A stretch of DNA of 62,053 bases from Polynucleobacter finlandensis (lineage in GTDB: Bacteria; Pseudomonadota; Gammaproteobacteria; Burkholderiales; Burkholderiaceae): assembly GCF_018881755.1 (NCBI RefSeq), contig NZ_JACVPS010000016.1, forward strand, positions 1 to 62,053, given 5' to 3'. This document shows, one piece after another, positions 60,340 through 62,053 of the stretch. The position numbers were made by a program, and so were the translations under genes. How positions within the stretch are numbered: the first letter of the stretch is position 1; each line of letters opens with the position of its first letter. The notes beneath the pieces are model-generated. The model worked only from the letters and a program-made list of their open reading frames with translations, searched no databases and was not told the origin of the DNA.

Positions 60340-60935
60340 CTGTGGCCCCGTCAGAGGAAGATGCGATCTTTGGCTGTAAGTAAGCATCTGCAACATATCC
60401 TCGGCCTTATTGCCTCGGGAAATAAAAATTAAGCTACCAATGGTCGGTCTGCTCAGAATATCTTACAGAAAAAGTTCGGCGGGTAGCAGCCCGCTATATT
60501 TTTGTAAGTAGTAGCATTTCTTGCTAACGTTCTTTTAGCTGGGCATGACGCCTAAAAAACCTTTAGGCTGACTTGGCCCATTGGTAATCTCAATATCAAA
60601 GTAAAACTATTTCTGCCCTGTTTGCTCAGTAGCTTGTCACCCGCCATTCAGTAATGAGGATCGAGATACTCAATTCCGATGGCGGAGCCTATTTTTTCTG
60701 GTCCAGAATGCGATAGGCAACATGGAGCCACCACTTCTTAGCTTACCCCCAATAAGAGTAACGCGACGGCTTTCCAAAATAAGAGATGATCTTCGGTGAA
60801 GGGCGGATGATCACATCAATAGCCCAATACAAAATAGAGGTGTCACACCCCCCAATACATCGCGTATTTATTTTCTCATGATGCTTGTATATATAGGGTG
60901 TATCAAGTGGGTTTTTTTAAAGCGGGGGCAGACAC
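60340..60935. other. Non-coding or decayed stretch in the island
   Basis: Almost 600 bp without a convincing reading frame on either strand. It contains a small perfect hairpin GCCTAAA/TTTAGGC (60550-60556 and 60562-60568) and the terminator-like hairpin listed separately. Short gene-like stretches cannot be joined by a single frameshift as far as I can see. A decayed gene or an unrecognised RNA are both possible. Confidence 0.5.
60479..60503 (+). terminator. Possible intrinsic terminator
   Basis: GCGGG (60479-60483) and CCCGC (60490-60494) form a GC-rich stem with a 6-nt loop, followed by TATATTTTTG. It lies 140 bp after the RodZ-like gene. The stem is short, so this is tentative. Confidence 0.35.
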
Positions 60936-61172
60936 TTGTTCCGACTAGATCTAAGAGGTATTTTCATTACATTACTTATTAACATAACTGCTACAGCCAT
61001 TTTGGGCGTGGCGATAGAGGGCTGCGCCTCTGGCGATGTCAATAATGTGGCAAGAAAAAATTCATCAATACAGCGCTGTTATGGAGAGATCGAATCTAAT
61101 AAGATTGAAATTATCCAAGGGGTGCCAGTACTTGTTTATGACACGAAACAGGCAAGCACTAATGGGTGCTGA
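60936..61172 (+). CDS. Possible small secreted or membrane protein
   Basis: A 78-aa frame starting at TTG 60936 after a GCGGGGG stretch. Residues 9-28 are hydrophobic (IFITLLINITATAILGVAIE), followed by GCASG, which is a poor lipobox (Glu at -2). The rest is polar, with a second Cys (QRCYGEIES) and a C-terminal Cys. It may be a small exported or membrane-bound protein, but the non-ATG start and lack of known relatives leave it doubtful. Confidence 0.35.
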   Translation: MFRLDLRGIFITLLINITATAILGVAIEGCASGDVNNVARKNSSIQRCYGEIESNKIEIIQGVPVLVYDTKQASTNGC

Positions 61173-61182
61173 GAGCCGTTAA

Positions 61183-61198
61183 GTTCGGATGCCCGAAC
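61183..61198. repeat. GTTCGG/CCGAAC small hairpin
   Basis: GTTCGG (61183-61188) pairs with CCGAAC (61193-61198) across a 4-nt loop, 11 bp after the stop of the small frame at 61172. No T-run follows. It may be a weak terminator or an operator. Confidence 0.3.
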
Positions 61199-61379
61199 TA
61201 ATGTGGGGGTGATGACAAGTGCTGTCTGGAGAAGGGCCAACACTGTTACGGAAATATTGGTTTTAGGTGATAGCTAAGGCTACAGGCATCGCACTGCTGA
61301 AGTGACTAGCCCGTTGAGGATTGCTTTAGCGCAATTGATACTCGATCCCCATATTTGTAATCTCGCTGCATGGAAACAT

Positions 61380-62053
61380 CTAGCTATCCTGATATTTTTT
61401 AGCAATTTCTCGAAAGATATCTTGCTTGATGTTAAAGACATCAGCCATTACTGGATCAAACCGAGTTCCTCTACTGGACATAATTTCGTCAACGGCCCGC
61501 TCGTGAGGCCATGCTTCTTTATAAACCCGAGCAGTAACCAAGGCGTCGTACATATCGGCTATAGACATAATCCTAGCCTCAAGAGGAATGTTTTCACCGG
61601 CTAACCCACGAGGATAGCCAGAACCATCCCATTTTTCATGATGCCCGCCTGCAATTTTGATAGCCTTTGTAATCACATCGGACTCAGCATCATGCCCAAC
61701 ATCTACAGCATCTAATACTGATTCTCCAATCAGTGTATGGGTTTTCATAATCGCCCACTCTTTATCGGTAAGGGGGCCATTTTTTAACAAGATGGAATCG
61801 GGGATGCCAACTTTTCCAATGTCATGAAGCGGTGCCGCCTTAAACAACAAACAAATCGAAGCGTCGGAGAGGCAATCAACGTAGTAACCTTCCGATCTAA
61901 GTCCCAAAGCAAGCACCTTCACATAGTGTTGTGTGCGAATAATATGGTTGCCAGTTTCATTGTCTCTAGCTTTAGCAAGAGCATTAAGCGATGAGAGTAG
62001 CTGAATTTCAGATTGCTCAATCTTGATATTAGCAATCACCAACTCCGCAGCAA
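61380..62053 (-). CDS. HD-GYP domain phosphodiesterase (partial, runs off the window)
   Basis: The frame is open to the window edge (AAELVIANIKIEQ before the domain), so only the C-terminal ~225 residues are seen. The HD-GYP domain is complete: ARDNETGNHIIRTQHYV, the metal-binding APLHDIGKVGIPD, KTHTLIGESVL, GGHHEKWDGSGYPRGLAGE and RIMSIADMYDALVTARVYK. It hydrolyses cyclic di-GMP or a related dinucleotide. The linker helix at the edge is of the type that follows a receiver, PAS or GAF domain, so the missing part is probably a sensor or receiver domain. Confidence 0.85.
   Translation of the reverse strand, partial: AAELVIANIKIEQSEIQLLSSLNALAKARDNETGNHIIRTQHYVKVLALGLRSEGYYVDCLSDASICLLFKAAPLHDIGKVGIPDSILLKNGPLTDKEWAIMKTHTLIGESVLDAVDVGHDAESDVITKAIKIAGGHHEKWDGSGYPRGLAGENIPLEARIMSIADMYDALVTARVYKEAWPHERAVDEIMSSRGTRFDPVMADVFNIKQDIFREIAKKYQDS

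Overview
The window looks like a replication-origin region of a small-genome Burkholderiaceae bacterium, most likely Polynucleobacter or a close relative. The order rnpA-rpmH-dnaA-dnaN-gyrB, the mnmG-rsmG-parA-parB-atp-hemE-priA block, a DUF3717-type protein, a def-fmt-rsmB-DUF4390-ntrYX operon and moderate base composition all fit. The genus call is inference from protein resemblance and gene order; no search was run.

Layout. Bases 1-1628 are an AT-rich accessory segment with three small phage/island-type genes, paired hairpins, a 12-bp iteron pair and a 5' half of a tRNA-Phe gene at its border. Bases 1676-20887 are almost entirely leftward genes: an OsmC-YcaO protein, the ntrX-ntrY-DUF4390-rsmB-fmt-def operon (with dprA and topB divergent from it), an MnmC-like oxidoreductase, pckG, and mnmE-yidC-yidD-rnpA-rpmH. 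The coding-strand switch at about 21 kb and DnaA boxes on both sides of dnaA place the likely origin there. Bases 21111-27174 carry dnaA, dnaN, gyrB, a SET-domain protein and a DUF3717 protein. Bases 27287-34804 hold a branched-chain-amino-acid-type ABC transporter (two ATPases, binding protein, two permeases) and a convergent leftward operon of acyl-CoA dehydrogenase, SDR and phosphotransferase. Bases 34957-39305 hold two perfect parS sites, mnmG, rsmG, parA and parB. Bases 39316-47589 hold the complete F-type ATP synthase operon followed by hemE. An AT-rich gap with more DnaA boxes precedes priA; then come orphan gcvH, a small zinc-ribbon protein and a fatty acid desaturase.

At 51957 a tRNA-Arg-like 3' fragment marks the left edge of a second island that runs off the window. 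It holds a frameshifted small ORF, two very large translationally coupled tyrosine-recombinase-family proteins (1017 and 1215 aa), a RodZ-like membrane HTH protein, a small possible secreted protein and the C-terminal part of an HD-GYP phosphodiesterase. The tandem giant recombinases and their leader ORF are the least familiar system here. I saw no rRNA, intact tRNA, CRISPR array or recognisable insertion sequence.
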